From contig NZ_JAAALO010000014.1 in assembly GCF_009908295.1 (NCBI RefSeq), forward strand, positions 62,001 to 126,000: a DNA stretch of 64,000 nt, written 5' to 3'. The DNA is from Micromonospora rubida. GTDB lineage: Bacteria; Actinomycetota; Actinomycetes; Mycobacteriales; Micromonosporaceae. The notes beneath the pieces were generated by a model. The model was not told the DNA's origin. It made no database searches and saw only the letters and a program-made list of their open reading frames with translations. Positions 32,339 through 41,558 of this stretch are shown piece by piece. Numbering within the stretch: position 1 is the stretch's first letter; each line of letters starts with the position of its first letter. Made by a program: the position numbers and the translations under genes.

Positions 32339-32914
32339 ATGCCGGTCCTGCTGCGGGCCCCCGCGACCCCCCACCGCCCCGAGTTGCTGCTCCGCCCATG
32401 GTGCGACGCGGACATCGCCGAGCTGATCGAGGTCTACCGCGACCCGGAGCTGCGCCGCTGGGTGCGCCGCCCCATCGACGACGCCAACGGGGCCCGGCGG
32501 TGGGTGACCCGCAGCCGGCAGGGCTGGGCCGCCGGCAGCCGGTTCAGCTTCGCGGTGCTGGAGCCCCGACCCGCCGCCGCGGACCGGCTCGTCGCCACGG
32601 TGGTGCTCAAGGAGGTCCTGCCCGGCCGCGAACACGCCGAGGTGGGCTACTGGACGGCAGCCTGGGCGCGTGGGCGTGGCATCGCGCCCCGGGCGGTGGA
32701 AGCGGTCACCGGCTGGGCGTTCACCCGGTTCGCCGCGACCGGGCTGGCCCGGCTGGAACTGCTGCACCAGGTCGACAACCTGGCCTCGTGTCGGGTGGCG
32801 GAAAAGACCGGCTACCTGTTCCAGGAGGTCCTGCCGGCCCGCGCGCCGTTCCCCCGTGACGGGCACCGGCACGTCCGCGGGGCACCGCCGGCCCCACACC
32901 GCGCCCAGGCCTGA
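32339..32914 (+). CDS. GNAT N-acetyltransferase (RimJ/RimL type)
   Basis: The 191-residue protein has the N-terminal ELLLRPWCDADIAEL pattern of RimJ-like GNATs, the acetyl-CoA motif GYWTAAWARGRGIAPRAVEAV (R/Q-x2-G-x-G/A) and the NLASCRVAEKTGY segment. It likely acetylates an N-terminus or a small amine. ATG 32339 is chosen because the fold starts there; ATG 32321 is possible. It stands alone. Confidence 0.87.
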   Translation: MPVLLRAPATPHRPELLLRPWCDADIAELIEVYRDPELRRWVRRPIDDANGARRWVTRSRQGWAAGSRFSFAVLEPRPAAADRLVATVVLKEVLPGREHAEVGYWTAAWARGRGIAPRAVEAVTGWAFTRFAATGLARLELLHQVDNLASCRVAEKTGYLFQEVLPARAPFPRDGHRHVRGAPPAPHRAQA

Positions 32915-33103
32915 CCTCCGCAGCACCGACGCGGGCAACGGGACACGCGGTGTGACCTTCCCCCGATCCCGCAAGAGGCAGCCGGTCGACCGAGCCGCCG
33001 ACGCACCTGCCGGCCGTCGCCCAGGCCAACCCGGGAATGACCGGCGGCGACGCGACGCTGCCCCAGACGGCAGAGGTTACGGTGGTCAGGGGAGGTGGCG
33101 ACG

Positions 33104-33571
33104 GTGACCGACAGGTGGGAAGCGGCGGCCGAGGCGCAGATCCGCACCGCCCAGGCGCGCGGGGAGTTCGACAACCTGCCCGGCATGGGCAAGCCGCTCC
33201 CCGGACGAAACACCCCCTACGACGAGTCGTGGTGGATCAAGAGTTTCCTGGAGCGCGAGGCGCTACCCACCGACCTGCTGCTGCCCACCCCGTTGCAACT
33301 GCGCCGCCGGATCGAGCGGATCCCCGACGAGGTTCGGGACCTGCCCACCGAGCAGGCCGTGCGCGCGTACGTGGGCGACCTCAACGCGCAGGTCCTCGCC
33401 TGGTTGCGCAACCCGACCGGGCCGCGGGTCGTCGTCCGGCCCGCCAACGCCGACGAGGCGGTCCGGCAGTGGCGTGCCGCCCGGGACCGGTCCCGGGCGG
33501 AGACCGGCCCCGCACCGCAGCCGCCGCGAAGCCGTCGAGGCTGGTGGCGGCCCTGGGGCCGCCGCGCCTGA
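33104..33571 (+). CDS. DUF1992 (DnaJ-homologue C28-type) protein
   Basis: The 155-residue protein has the DUF1992 core: WEAAAEAQIRTAQARGEFDNLPGMGKPL, followed by a DESWWIKSFLERE helix and the LRRRIERIPDEV region. The family is conserved but uncharacterised. GTG 33104 is chosen because GGGGAGG (33089-33095) is well spaced from it. The C-terminus is proline- and arginine-rich. Confidence 0.88.
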   Translation: MTDRWEAAAEAQIRTAQARGEFDNLPGMGKPLPGRNTPYDESWWIKSFLEREALPTDLLLPTPLQLRRRIERIPDEVRDLPTEQAVRAYVGDLNAQVLAWLRNPTGPRVVVRPANADEAVRQWRAARDRSRAETGPAPQPPRSRRGWWRPWGRRA

Positions 33572-33618
33572 CCGGGGCGGTGCTCGTTGTCCACCACCCC
33601 GGTCCGGGCGGGCGGCGG

Positions 33619-34794
33619 TCAGCCCAGGGCGTCCTCGATGAGGTCGGCGGCTCGCGCGGTGCCCCCCTCGGCTCGCGCGTCGGCACGCAGCAGCGCCCGG
33701 CGGCGGCCGACCTCCGCGTCGGCGACGAGTTCACCCAGGGCGGTCCGCAGCGCCGCGGCGGTGGCGTCCGAGGTGTCGATGCGGCGGGCCACACCCAGCT
33801 CGACGAGCCGGTCGGCGTTGCTGAACTGTTCGGCGGCCTGCGGAACAGCGATCATCGGAACACCGGTGAGCAGCCCTTCACTGCTGCCGCCCATTCCCGC
33901 ATGGGTGACAAACGCGTCGGCCTGTTCCAACACCACCAACTGAGGTACCCAGGAGTGGACCTCGACGTTGGGCGGGATGTCGCCGAGTTCCCGAGGGTCG
34001 GTGTGCCTGCCGATCTGGAGCACCACGTGCCACCCGGGCAGGTTGCCGTAGGCGGCCAGGCACTGGCGGTAGAACTCCGGTTGGCGGGTGTACGCCGAGC
34101 CGAGGGAGATCAGGAGCACGTTCTCGGCATCGGCGGGACGGGCCCAGGCGTCCCTGCCCCCACTCGCGCCGAGACAGCGGCCGACGAACGTCACCACATC
34201 GGTGTCGACCTGGTCGGCGTGCGGCTGCATCGCCCGGGGGATCAGGGCCAGGGCCCGCGCGGGACGGCCGGAGAAGTCGTCCACGTCCGTGGTGGACGCC
34301 CCGCACGCTGCCAGCCACCGCGCGAACTTCGCCCGGTACGCGTCGGCGCCCGGCAGTTGCCACAGGTGCGCCGCGACGTCCTGCTCGTAGCCTTTCCAGG
34401 CCACGAAGGTCGGGGACAGTTGCATGACGGGCCGGTGCTGCGTCTCGGCGAGGGCGCGTGCGGCATAGGCGCCGATGTCGTAGAGGTAGAGGTCCGCACG
34501 GTCGCGGTCGTAGGCGGCGCGCAACTGCGGGAGGGCCTGGATGGCGTCGTCGAGGAAGAGCCCCATCGCGGCGATGGGGTCCTCGGGCCAGTCGTTGTCG
34601 CCGACGGGCAGCGTGGAGGCGCAGGGGACGAGTTCAGCGCCGGTGGCGGCGATCAGGTCGGCCACCGCCGGGTCGTTGGCGTAGGTCACCCGGTGGCCGC
34701 GGGCCACCAGCTCACGGATGACCTCAAGGCTTGGCAGGACGTGACTGACGGCGGGGATGCCGACCATCGCGATGTGGGCGCGGCGACGAGACAT
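33619..34794 (-). CDS. Macrolide-type glycosyltransferase (GT1, MGT family)
   Basis: The 391-residue GT-B enzyme resembles OleD/Mgt macrolide-inactivating transferases. The N-terminus is HIAMVGIPAVSHVLPSLEVIRELVARGHRVTYA. The donor-binding signature is HSWVPQLVVLEQADAFVTHAGMGGSSEGLLTGVPMIAVPQAAEQFSNA at about 280-330. It would transfer glucose from UDP-glucose to a macrolide or similar acceptor in the cytoplasm, giving resistance. The next gene upstream on the same strand is a truncated xenobiotic acetyltransferase, so this is a small drug-inactivation patch. Confidence 0.9.
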   Translation of the reverse strand: MSRRRAHIAMVGIPAVSHVLPSLEVIRELVARGHRVTYANDPAVADLIAATGAELVPCASTLPVGDNDWPEDPIAAMGLFLDDAIQALPQLRAAYDRDRADLYLYDIGAYAARALAETQHRPVMQLSPTFVAWKGYEQDVAAHLWQLPGADAYRAKFARWLAACGASTTDVDDFSGRPARALALIPRAMQPHADQVDTDVVTFVGRCLGASGGRDAWARPADAENVLLISLGSAYTRQPEFYRQCLAAYGNLPGWHVVLQIGRHTDPRELGDIPPNVEVHSWVPQLVVLEQADAFVTHAGMGGSSEGLLTGVPMIAVPQAAEQFSNADRLVELGVARRIDTSDATAAALRTALGELVADAEVGRRRALLRADARAEGGTARAADLIEDALG

Positions 34795-34964
34795 GCAGGA
34801 TCACCAATTTTCAGGTCTACGGCGAAAGGGACATGGCAGGCCGGTGCGCCAACCGCTTTGAGCGGAGAGCCCGTCATGGGCAGGCGCACGGGTGTGCGGG
34901 ACGGAAGCGGGGCGGCGCCCCGTCCGTGTCAGCCGTAGATCTGCTGGAAGTACATGCCCGGACT

Positions 34965-35447
34965 CTATCCCGGGGCGACGGCTTCGAGTTCGGCGATGCC
35001 GCCCGACATGATGGTCCGCACGTGCGCGGTGATGTGCTCGGCAGGCCAGTCCCACCAGGCCACCGCCAGCAGCCGGGCGACGTCCTGGTCCGGGTAGCGG
35101 GTGCGGATGAGACGGGCCGGGTTGCCGCCGACGATCCCGTAGTCGGGCACGTCCGCGGTGACCACGGCGCCGGAGCCGACGATCGCGCCGTGTCCGATCC
35201 GTACGCCGGGCAGCACCATCGCGTCGTAGCCGAGCCAGACGTCGTTGCCGACGACGGTGTCGCCACGATTCGGCAGGCCGGCGAGCAGGTCGAAGTGTTC
35301 GGACCACGAGCCGCCCATGGTGGGGAAGGGGAAGGTCGACGGGCCGTCCATGCGGTGGTTGGCGCCGTTCATGATGAACCGCACTCCCGCGCCCAGTGCG
35401 CAGAACCTGCCGATGACGAGCTTCTCCGGCCCGTAGTGGTAGAGCAC
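34965..35447 (-). pseudogene. N-terminally truncated xenobiotic (Vat-like) acetyltransferase
   Basis: About 160 codons match the left-handed beta-helix of Vat/CatB-type acetyltransferases: VLYHYGPEKLVIGRFCALGAGVRFIMNGANHRMDG with the catalytic histidine, then hexapeptide repeats (NDVWLGYDAMVLPGVRIGHGAIVGSGAVVTADV) and GGNPARLIRTR. The family starts about 45 residues earlier. The frame upstream of GTG 35447 reads RDHETRNV but has no start codon before a TGA near 35515, and no N-terminal homology is found beyond it. It is probably inactive. Streptogramins or chloramphenicol would be the usual substrates. Confidence 0.65.
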
Positions 35448-35628
35448 GTTGCGCGTCTCATGATCACGGTACTGCGCCGCAGTCGCCGTTCCCGGTGCCC
35501 CCGCATCCGGTGGTGGTCAGGACAGCGCGGCCCGCCGCGTCCACGAGGAAACTGAGGACGTCAGCGCAGCGCCGGTTTGCGGGGCGGGCGGACGCTCGTC
35601 CTCGCCGGGGGCGGCTCTGGCGGGTGGT

Positions 35629-35994
35629 TCAGCGGGCGGGCGGGGCGAACTCGGGCTGGTCGAGCATGCGTAGCCAGCTTCCGTCGGGCTGGCGCCGGGC
35701 GACCTGCGCGCGGGCGCCGGCCCCGTCCTTCGCCACGGTCGAGGTGAGGGCGATGTCGCCGCTGATCAGCGTCGGCAGCGGTGGTTCCGGCTCGAAGCGG
35801 GGACGGTTGGCCAGCACCTTCTCCCACAGCGCGCGGATCGCCTCTCGGCCCACCGTCTGGCCGCCGGGCGGGTACGCCAGCACCGCGTCCTCCTCGTAGA
35901 GCGCGGCGACTCCGGCCGCGTCACCGGCGTTGGATCGTTCGACGAACAGGCGGGAGATGTCTTCGGGCCGCAGCGCCTTCTCGTGTTCCGGCAT
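35629..35994 (-). CDS. SnoaL/DUF4440-like NTF2-fold protein
   Basis: The 121-residue protein has the cone-shaped NTF2-like pattern: EDISRLFVERSNAGDAAGVAALYEEDAVLAYPPGG, then GREAIRALWEKVLANRP. Such proteins are often small enzymes or ligand sinks. ATG 35994 has a perfect AGGAGG. It is divergent from the LysR gene, which likely controls it. Confidence 0.85.
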   Translation of the reverse strand: MPEHEKALRPEDISRLFVERSNAGDAAGVAALYEEDAVLAYPPGGQTVGREAIRALWEKVLANRPRFEPEPPLPTLISGDIALTSTVAKDGAGARAQVARRQPDGSWLRMLDQPEFAPPAR

Positions 35995-36058
35995 GGCTTT
36001 CCTCCTGGTGTGGGCTTCAGCGCGTCCCAGCGTGGTCGCCTACGATGCAGAAGTCCAA

Positions 36059-36073
36059 CAGCTAGATCTGCTG
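36059..36073. promoter_or_regulatory. LysR-type operator
   Basis: CAGC-N7-GCTG (36059-36062 and 36070-36073), centred in the 98-bp divergent region, fits an LTTR recognition site of the T-N11-A type. A direct repeat GCTAGA lies at 36061 and 36077. Confidence 0.45.
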
Positions 36074-36092
36074 GGAGCTAGAATCCGCAGTC

Positions 36093-37016
36093 ATGGAGCT
36101 GAGGCAGTTGGAGTACTTCGTCGCGGTCGCCGAGGAGCAGAACTTCACCCGGGCGGCCGAGCGGGTGCACATCAGCCAGTCCGGCGTCAGCGCACAGATC
36201 CGCCAGCTGGAACGTGAACTCGGTGCCGACCTGTTCGACCGGTCGGCGCGCACCGCCACCCTCACCGTGGCGGGGAAGGCCGCGCTCGAACACGCCCGCA
36301 CCGCGCTCGCCGCCGCTGGCGCGGTCAGCCAGGCGGTCGGCGAGGTGACCGACCTGATCCGTGGCCGGCTCACCGTCGGGATGGTCGTCGGCTGCACCGT
36401 CACGCCGCTGTTCGACGCCCTCGCCGCGTTCCACCGGGCACATCCCGGTGTGGAGATCTCGCTGCTGGAGGACAACTCCGACCGGCTCGTCGAGGGGGTG
36501 CGCGCCGGCACCGTCGACCTGGCCCTGATCGGGGCGGCGGCCACCACCCCCGACGGGCTGGCCGCGCTGACGATCATCAGCGAACGGCTCGTCGCGGCGG
36601 TCCCCGCCGAGCACCCCTTGGCGCAACAGCGGAAGATCACCCTGCGCGACCTGGGCGCCTATCCGATCGTGTGCATGCCCCCCGGCACCGGCCTGCGTAC
36701 GGTCTTCGACCAGGCCTGCGCGACGCAGCGCCTCCAACCCGTGATCGCGCTGCAGGCCGGCGCTGCGGATGCCATCGCCGACCTGGCGATCCGTGGGCTC
36801 GCCGTCGCCATCCTCAGCGACTCGATGGCCAGGCACTACCGCGAGCGGCTCACCGCCCTCCCGATCGACGACGTCGAGACACCCGCCCTGCTCGCCCTGG
36901 TCTGGAAGGCCACGCACAGCCCCGCGCTGCGTGAGTTCCTCGTGCACAGCCGGCAGGCATTCGCCCGGCCCGACCCCACTTCGCGCCGGGAGGATCCCCA
37001 ATATCGTGTCGATTGA
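36093..37016 (+). CDS. LysR-family transcriptional regulator
   Basis: The 307-residue protein has the standard N-terminal helix-turn-helix (MELRQLEYFVAVAEEQNFTRAAERVHISQSGVSAQIRQLERELGADLFDR) and a periplasmic-binding-like effector domain. It is divergent from the SnoaL-like gene, its likely target. The 3' end overlaps the MocR gene by 11 bp, so the two regulators are probably co-expressed. Confidence 0.92.
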   Translation: MELRQLEYFVAVAEEQNFTRAAERVHISQSGVSAQIRQLERELGADLFDRSARTATLTVAGKAALEHARTALAAAGAVSQAVGEVTDLIRGRLTVGMVVGCTVTPLFDALAAFHRAHPGVEISLLEDNSDRLVEGVRAGTVDLALIGAAATTPDGLAALTIISERLVAAVPAEHPLAQQRKITLRDLGAYPIVCMPPGTGLRTVFDQACATQRLQPVIALQAGAADAIADLAIRGLAVAILSDSMARHYRERLTALPIDDVETPALLALVWKATHSPALREFLVHSRQAFARPDPTSRREDPQYRVD

Positions 37017-38406
37017 TTGGGCCGCTTTCGGGGTGGACCTGCATCTGGAGTTCGATCCGGCGTCCGGTCGTCGAGCGGGACTTGAGCGGGCGTTGCGCGA
37101 GGCCATCCGGGCCGGGCGGCTGGCGCCGCAGACCCGGCTGCCGTCCACCCGCTCGCTCGCTCTGGAGCTCGATCTGGCTCGCGGCACCGTCAGCGCCGCG
37201 TACGACCAGTTGATCGCCGAGGGCTACCTGAGTGCCCGGACCGGATCGGGCACCGTCGTTGCCCACCTCGCGCAGCGCCGGGCGCACGCCGTACCGCCGG
37301 CCCCTGAGGTGTCGGCGCCGCGGTGCGACCTTCGTCCCGGCAGCCCCGACGTTTCCACCTTTCCGACGGCCGCCTGGCTGCGGGCCACCCGGCGGGCTCT
37401 GGCGGTCGCACCGACGTCCGCCTACGACTACGGTGACCCGCGCGGCCGGGTCGAGCTGCGTACCGCGCTGGCGGACTACCTGGGACGCGCCCGTGGCGTC
37501 AGGGCCGTCCCGGACCAGATCGTGATCACCTCCGGGTACGTGCAGGCCCTCGCCCTGCTCGCCGGCGTGCTCGACGGCGCGGTCCTCGCCATGGAGGACC
37601 CCGGCCTGAGCTTCCACCGCGACGTGGTCCGGCACGCCCGCGCCGGGGTCGTCGCGCTGCCGGTCGACGAACGAGGCGCCCGCACCGACCTGCTGTCCAC
37701 GTCCGGGTTCACGGCGGCGCGGGCGGTCGTGGTGACCCCGGCGCACCAGTACCCCACCGGGGTGACCCTGCACCCGCAGCGCCGCCACGCCGCCACCGAA
37801 TGGGCCAGGGCGGGCGGCGGCCTGATCATCGAGGACGACTACGACGGCGAGTTCCGCTACGACCGCCAACCCGTCGGCGCGCTCCAGGGGATGGCGCCGG
37901 ACCACGTCGCCTACGTGGGCAGCGCCGCCAAAACCCTCGGGCCCGCCCTGCGGCTGGCCTGGATGGTGCTACCCGAGCGCCTCGTCGAACCGGTGATCCA
38001 CGCCAAGCGGCACACCGACCTGCACACCGAGGTGATCGGCCAACTCGCCCTCGCCGACCTGATCGTCAGCCACGCCTACGACCGGCACATCCGCGCCTGC
38101 CGGCTGCGCTACCGGCACCGCCGCGACCTGCTCGTCGACCGGCTCGGCCGCCGCTTCGTCCCGCGCGGGGTCGCCGCCGGCCTGCACGCGATGGTCAGCC
38201 TGCCCGCCACCGGCCCCGGCGAGCAGCAGATCCTCGCCCGCGCGGCGGCGCACGGCCTGGCGCTGGGCGACCTGGGACGCCACTGGCACACCCCCGGCGA
38301 CCACCCACCCGGTCTCATCGTCGGCTACGGCACCCCCACCGAGGGCGGCTACCCAGCCGCGCTCGACACCCTGACCCGAGTCCTCCGCAGCGGCCCGACC
38401 GGCTGA
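37006..38406 (+). CDS. MocR-type regulator (GntR HTH fused to aminotransferase-like domain)
   Basis: The 466-residue protein has a winged helix (residues about 15-80: AGLERALREAIRAGRLAPQTRLPSTRSLALELDLARGTVSAAYDQL) joined to a fold-type I aminotransferase domain. That domain has EDPGLSFHRD, DDYDGEFRY and the PLP lysine in YVGSAAKTLGPALRLAW. MocR proteins sense PLP-amine adducts; PdxR is one subgroup. No pyridoxine or GABA genes are adjacent. GTG 37006 overlaps the LysR stop region. The target is unknown. Confidence 0.9.
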   Translation: MSIDWAAFGVDLHLEFDPASGRRAGLERALREAIRAGRLAPQTRLPSTRSLALELDLARGTVSAAYDQLIAEGYLSARTGSGTVVAHLAQRRAHAVPPAPEVSAPRCDLRPGSPDVSTFPTAAWLRATRRALAVAPTSAYDYGDPRGRVELRTALADYLGRARGVRAVPDQIVITSGYVQALALLAGVLDGAVLAMEDPGLSFHRDVVRHARAGVVALPVDERGARTDLLSTSGFTAARAVVVTPAHQYPTGVTLHPQRRHAATEWARAGGGLIIEDDYDGEFRYDRQPVGALQGMAPDHVAYVGSAAKTLGPALRLAWMVLPERLVEPVIHAKRHTDLHTEVIGQLALADLIVSHAYDRHIRACRLRYRHRRDLLVDRLGRRFVPRGVAAGLHAMVSLPATGPGEQQILARAAAHGLALGDLGRHWHTPGDHPPGLIVGYGTPTEGGYPAALDTLTRVLRSGPTG

Positions 38407-38469
38407 GTGGCCCAACGGTTAGCGGGCCGTTCCGCTGGTCAGGTCAAGTCGAGACCTGACAGTCGGGGG

Positions 38470-39045
38470 ATGACGCGGATGGGTGGGGCGCCCGTCCGGG
38501 CCGCGACCGATGCGATGCTCGGCGCGCTCGGGCCGTACACCGGTCGGGACTGGACCGTCCCGGCGGGCACGCTGGACTGGACCTGCTGGACCACGGCCGC
38601 GCACGTGGCCCACGACCTGCTCGCGTACGCCGGGCAGGTCGCCGGCCGGCCCTCGGGCGGCTACCTGCCGTTCGACCTGACCGTCTCTTCCTCCGCGTCT
38701 CCCGCCGAGGTCCTGACCGTCGCCGCGACCTGCGGCGGCCTGCTCGCCACGGCGCTCGACGCCGCCGACCCGGGCCTGCGGGCCTGGCACTTCGGCCCCT
38801 GCGACCCGGCCGGGTTCGCCGCCATGGGCGTCGCCGAGGTCCTGCTGCACACCCACGACGTCGCCCAGGGCCTCGGGGTGGCCTGCCAGCTTCCCGACCG
38901 GCTCGCCGCCGTCGTGCTGGACCGGCTGTTCCCCGAGGCCCCGCCGGGGCCGCCGGCGCAGGTGCTGCTGTGCATGACCGGCCGTGCGGAGTTCGACGGC
39001 CGGCCCCGCCGCACCTCGTGGACGTGGCGGGCCGCGCTGCCCTGA
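38470..39045 (+). CDS. DinB/maleylpyruvate-isomerase-N-like protein
   Basis: The 191-residue protein has the four-helix DinB-like fold seen in mycothiol-dependent enzymes: DAMLGALGPYTGRDWTVPAGTLDWTCWTTAAHVAHDLLAYAGQVAGR near the start and a metal-type HTHDV motif (VAEVLLHTHDVAQGL) in the middle. It may be a mycothiol-dependent transferase or a conserved hypothetical. ATG 38470 follows GGGGG. It stands alone and is followed by a bidirectional terminator. Confidence 0.75.
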   Translation: MTRMGGAPVRAATDAMLGALGPYTGRDWTVPAGTLDWTCWTTAAHVAHDLLAYAGQVAGRPSGGYLPFDLTVSSSASPAEVLTVAATCGGLLATALDAADPGLRAWHFGPCDPAGFAAMGVAEVLLHTHDVAQGLGVACQLPDRLAAVVLDRLFPEAPPGPPAQVLLCMTGRAEFDGRPRRTSWTWRAALP

Positions 39046-39071
39046 CCCACCGAGGCCGGACGGCGGGACCA

Positions 39072-39105
39072 CCGGGGCGGCGGGGCTACCGCGCCGCCGC
39101 CCCGG
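39072..39105. terminator. Bidirectional terminator
   Basis: A 12-bp perfect stem (39072-39083 and 39094-39105) with a 10-nt loop lies between the convergent DinB-like and chitinase genes. Confidence 0.8.
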
Positions 39106-39112
39106 GTTGGTG

Positions 39113-41458
39113 TCAGCGCGGTGATGGCAGGCCGGTGTTCACCGTGGACATCAGGGTGCCGGCGGTGGTGTCGCCGGACATCTCCCAGATCATGCCGCCG
39201 AGCAGGTTCTGCTGCTTGGCCCACGTGGTCTTCTGGCCGATCGACCACGGGTCGTCGAAGGTCCACCACTGCCCGCCGTTGCCGGTGGAGCAGTACGACG
39301 AAACCGACTGGGTGTCGTGTTGGACGGTGCAGCCGGGCACCATCGCGAGCAGGTTGGCGTACCCGCGGGTGCCCGCCTCCTCGGCGAACTGGCCGGGCGC
39401 CGCCCCGGTGGCGGTCTGCCACTCCCCGTTGGCCGAGCCGCCGCCCGGCAGGGTCCCGGCGCTGACCCCCTGCCAGCCCCGGCCGTAGAAGGCGAAGCCG
39501 ACGGTGAGCTGGCGCGGGTTGACCCCGGCGTCGGTGTACGTGCGCACGGCGCGTTCGACGCTGAACTCGAACGGGTACGGGTCCTGCGCGTCGCGGTACA
39601 GGTTGCCCTGGTGTCCGGTGCGGTTCGGCTCCCACGAGTTGTCGCTGCCGGCGCCGTGGAAGTCGTACCCCTGCACGTTGGCGAAGTCGAGGTAGTCGAA
39701 GACGCTCGGCGTGCCGTCGGCGCGGCTGATGTCCCACCCCGCGTCGATCTTCGCCGGGTCGGCCGGGGTGAACGCGGTCAGCAGGTGCCGCTTGCCGGTG
39801 GTCGCGCCGAGTGCGTCCAGCTGCCGGCGGAATTCGGCGAGCAGCGCCGTGTTGTTGGCCTTGTCCTGCGGCCCCCAGTGGTTGCCGGGATGCCCTTCGG
39901 CGCCGGGCCACTCCCAGTCGAGGTCGATGCCGTCGAAGATGCCGGCCGCGGTGCCCGGCCCGCCCGCGTTGCCGGCCACCGGCAGGTTGCCCCGCAGGTA
40001 GATGTCCAGGCACGAGCGGACCAGCTTCTCCCGGCTCGCGGGGGTCGCCGCGGCGTCGGAGAAGAACTTGGAGTACGTCCAGCCTCCGAGCGAGATCAGG
40101 ATCTTCAGGTGCGGGTACTTGGCCTTGAGCTTCTTGAGCTGGTTGAAGTTGCCGCGCAGACTCTCCCAGCCGGTGTCGGCGACGCCGTCGACCGACTGCG
40201 CCGCGCTGAACGGTCGGCCGTAGTCGGCGTCGGCGTCGCCCGCGCCGGTGCCCTGGTCGGGGTCCTGCGGGTTCTGGGTGGTGCCTCGGGTGACGCCTTG
40301 CAGGCAGGTCAGGTTCACCGGGTCGAGGTTGGCGAAGGCGTAGTTGATGTGGGTCAGCTTCGCCGCGGCGCCGGACGTGTCGAGGTTCTTCACGAAGTAC
40401 TGCCGGCCGTAGATTCCCCATTGGACGAAGTAGCCGACCTTGGCGTACCGGCCGGCGCCCATCACGTCGTCGGTGGTGACGGTGACCGGCGCGCTGGCGG
40501 GCGAGACGTTGTCGTAGGTGTCGCGGGCGCGGACGGTGAAGGTGTACGTGGTCAGTGGGGTGAGTCCGCCGACGGTGATGCTGGTGCCCGTGCCGTTGAC
40601 CGTGGCGGCGAGCTGGCTGCCGCGGTAGACGTCGTACCCGGCGATGCCGCTGGCGTCGTTGACGGCGTTCCACGCGAGCGTGACGCCGGTGGCCGTCACG
40701 GCGGTGCTGCGCAGACCACCGGGTGCCGGCGGGGCGACGGTGTCGTCGGCCGGGTTGAGCGTGGTGGCCGCGACGGCGGCGCTCGCCGGCGAGACGTTGC
40801 CGCGGGTGTCCCTGGCCGCGACGGCGAAGGTGTACGGGGTGTTCGGCGTCAGCCCGCCGATGGTCGCCGCGGTGCCGGTGACCGACGCGACGACGGTCCC
40901 GCCGCGCAGCACGTCGTACCCCGCGATCGGGAAGTCGGTGGCGGCGGCGGCGGTCCAGGTCAGCGACAGGGTCTTGGTGGTCCGCCCGCTGACCTGGAGG
41001 CCGGTCGGCGTGCCCGGCGCCCGGTCGGGGCTGCCGTCGCACTTGTTCCCGTTGACCCGGCAGTTCGTCGGCGTGGTGGCCGTCCCGGTCGCGATGAACC
41101 AGAAGCTGTACGGCTCGGTGCTGCCACCGGCCGCGACGGTGCCGTTGTAGTGCGCGTTGACGACCGTGACGTGGTCGCCGACCCGGGTGACGGTGCCGTG
41201 GTAGGCGTTGCCCATGGTCACCCCGGCTGGCAGGTCGAAGTCGAGGGTCCAGCCGGAGATCGCGGTCGCCGTCGGGTTGCTGATGACGTACTTGTCCATC
41301 CGCCACGAGCCGTTGTCGGACGAGGAGAAGGTGGCGGTGAGACCGGCGGCGGCCTGGGCCGCGGTCGGCGGCGCGACGATGGCGCCGACCACGGCCAGCA
41401 GGACCGTGACGGCCAGCGGCAGGCGGGGGGATCTTCGTGGACCGGTACGACCGCCCAT
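39113..41458 (-). CDS. Secreted chitinase: CBM2 - FN3 - FN3 - GH18
   Basis: The 781-residue protein has a twin-basic N-terminus and signal peptide to about residue 37 (LAVTVLLAVVGAIVAPPTAAQAA). Then come a CBM2-type binding module (about 38-140), two fibronectin type III domains (about 147-235 and 243-330) and a GH18 catalytic domain (337-781). The catalytic motif DGIDLDWEW has the acid E516. It cleaves chitin outside the cell. ATG 41458 follows GGAGG. A 21-bp palindrome directly upstream of the ribosome binding site is the likely operator. Confidence 0.94.
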   Translation of the reverse strand: MGGRTGPRRSPRLPLAVTVLLAVVGAIVAPPTAAQAAAGLTATFSSSDNGSWRMDKYVISNPTATAISGWTLDFDLPAGVTMGNAYHGTVTRVGDHVTVVNAHYNGTVAAGGSTEPYSFWFIATGTATTPTNCRVNGNKCDGSPDRAPGTPTGLQVSGRTTKTLSLTWTAAAATDFPIAGYDVLRGGTVVASVTGTAATIGGLTPNTPYTFAVAARDTRGNVSPASAAVAATTLNPADDTVAPPAPGGLRSTAVTATGVTLAWNAVNDASGIAGYDVYRGSQLAATVNGTGTSITVGGLTPLTTYTFTVRARDTYDNVSPASAPVTVTTDDVMGAGRYAKVGYFVQWGIYGRQYFVKNLDTSGAAAKLTHINYAFANLDPVNLTCLQGVTRGTTQNPQDPDQGTGAGDADADYGRPFSAAQSVDGVADTGWESLRGNFNQLKKLKAKYPHLKILISLGGWTYSKFFSDAAATPASREKLVRSCLDIYLRGNLPVAGNAGGPGTAAGIFDGIDLDWEWPGAEGHPGNHWGPQDKANNTALLAEFRRQLDALGATTGKRHLLTAFTPADPAKIDAGWDISRADGTPSVFDYLDFANVQGYDFHGAGSDNSWEPNRTGHQGNLYRDAQDPYPFEFSVERAVRTYTDAGVNPRQLTVGFAFYGRGWQGVSAGTLPGGGSANGEWQTATGAAPGQFAEEAGTRGYANLLAMVPGCTVQHDTQSVSSYCSTGNGGQWWTFDDPWSIGQKTTWAKQQNLLGGMIWEMSGDTTAGTLMSTVNTGLPSPR

Positions 41459-41468
41459 GGCGTCCTCC

Positions 41469-41489
41469 TTTTAGGAAAGTTTCCTAAAA
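41469..41489. promoter_or_regulatory. 21-bp palindromic operator of the chitinase gene
   Basis: TTTTAGGAAA-G-TTTCCTAAAA is a perfect palindrome abutting the chitinase ribosome binding site (41464-41468). It is not the DasR or CebR consensus. It probably binds a repressor of secreted polysaccharide hydrolases. Confidence 0.6.
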
Positions 41490-41558
41490 GTTAAATTGGC
41501 GGCGATCGATAAGTCAAGGCGGTCACCGCAGAGCGCGAATCGCCCCCCGACCGGGCGC

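Noticed and set aside
37006..38406. PdxR regulator of vitamin B6 synthesis
   Set aside because: The domain fusion fits MocR in general, but no pdxS/pdxT genes are nearby, so the specific name is not supported.
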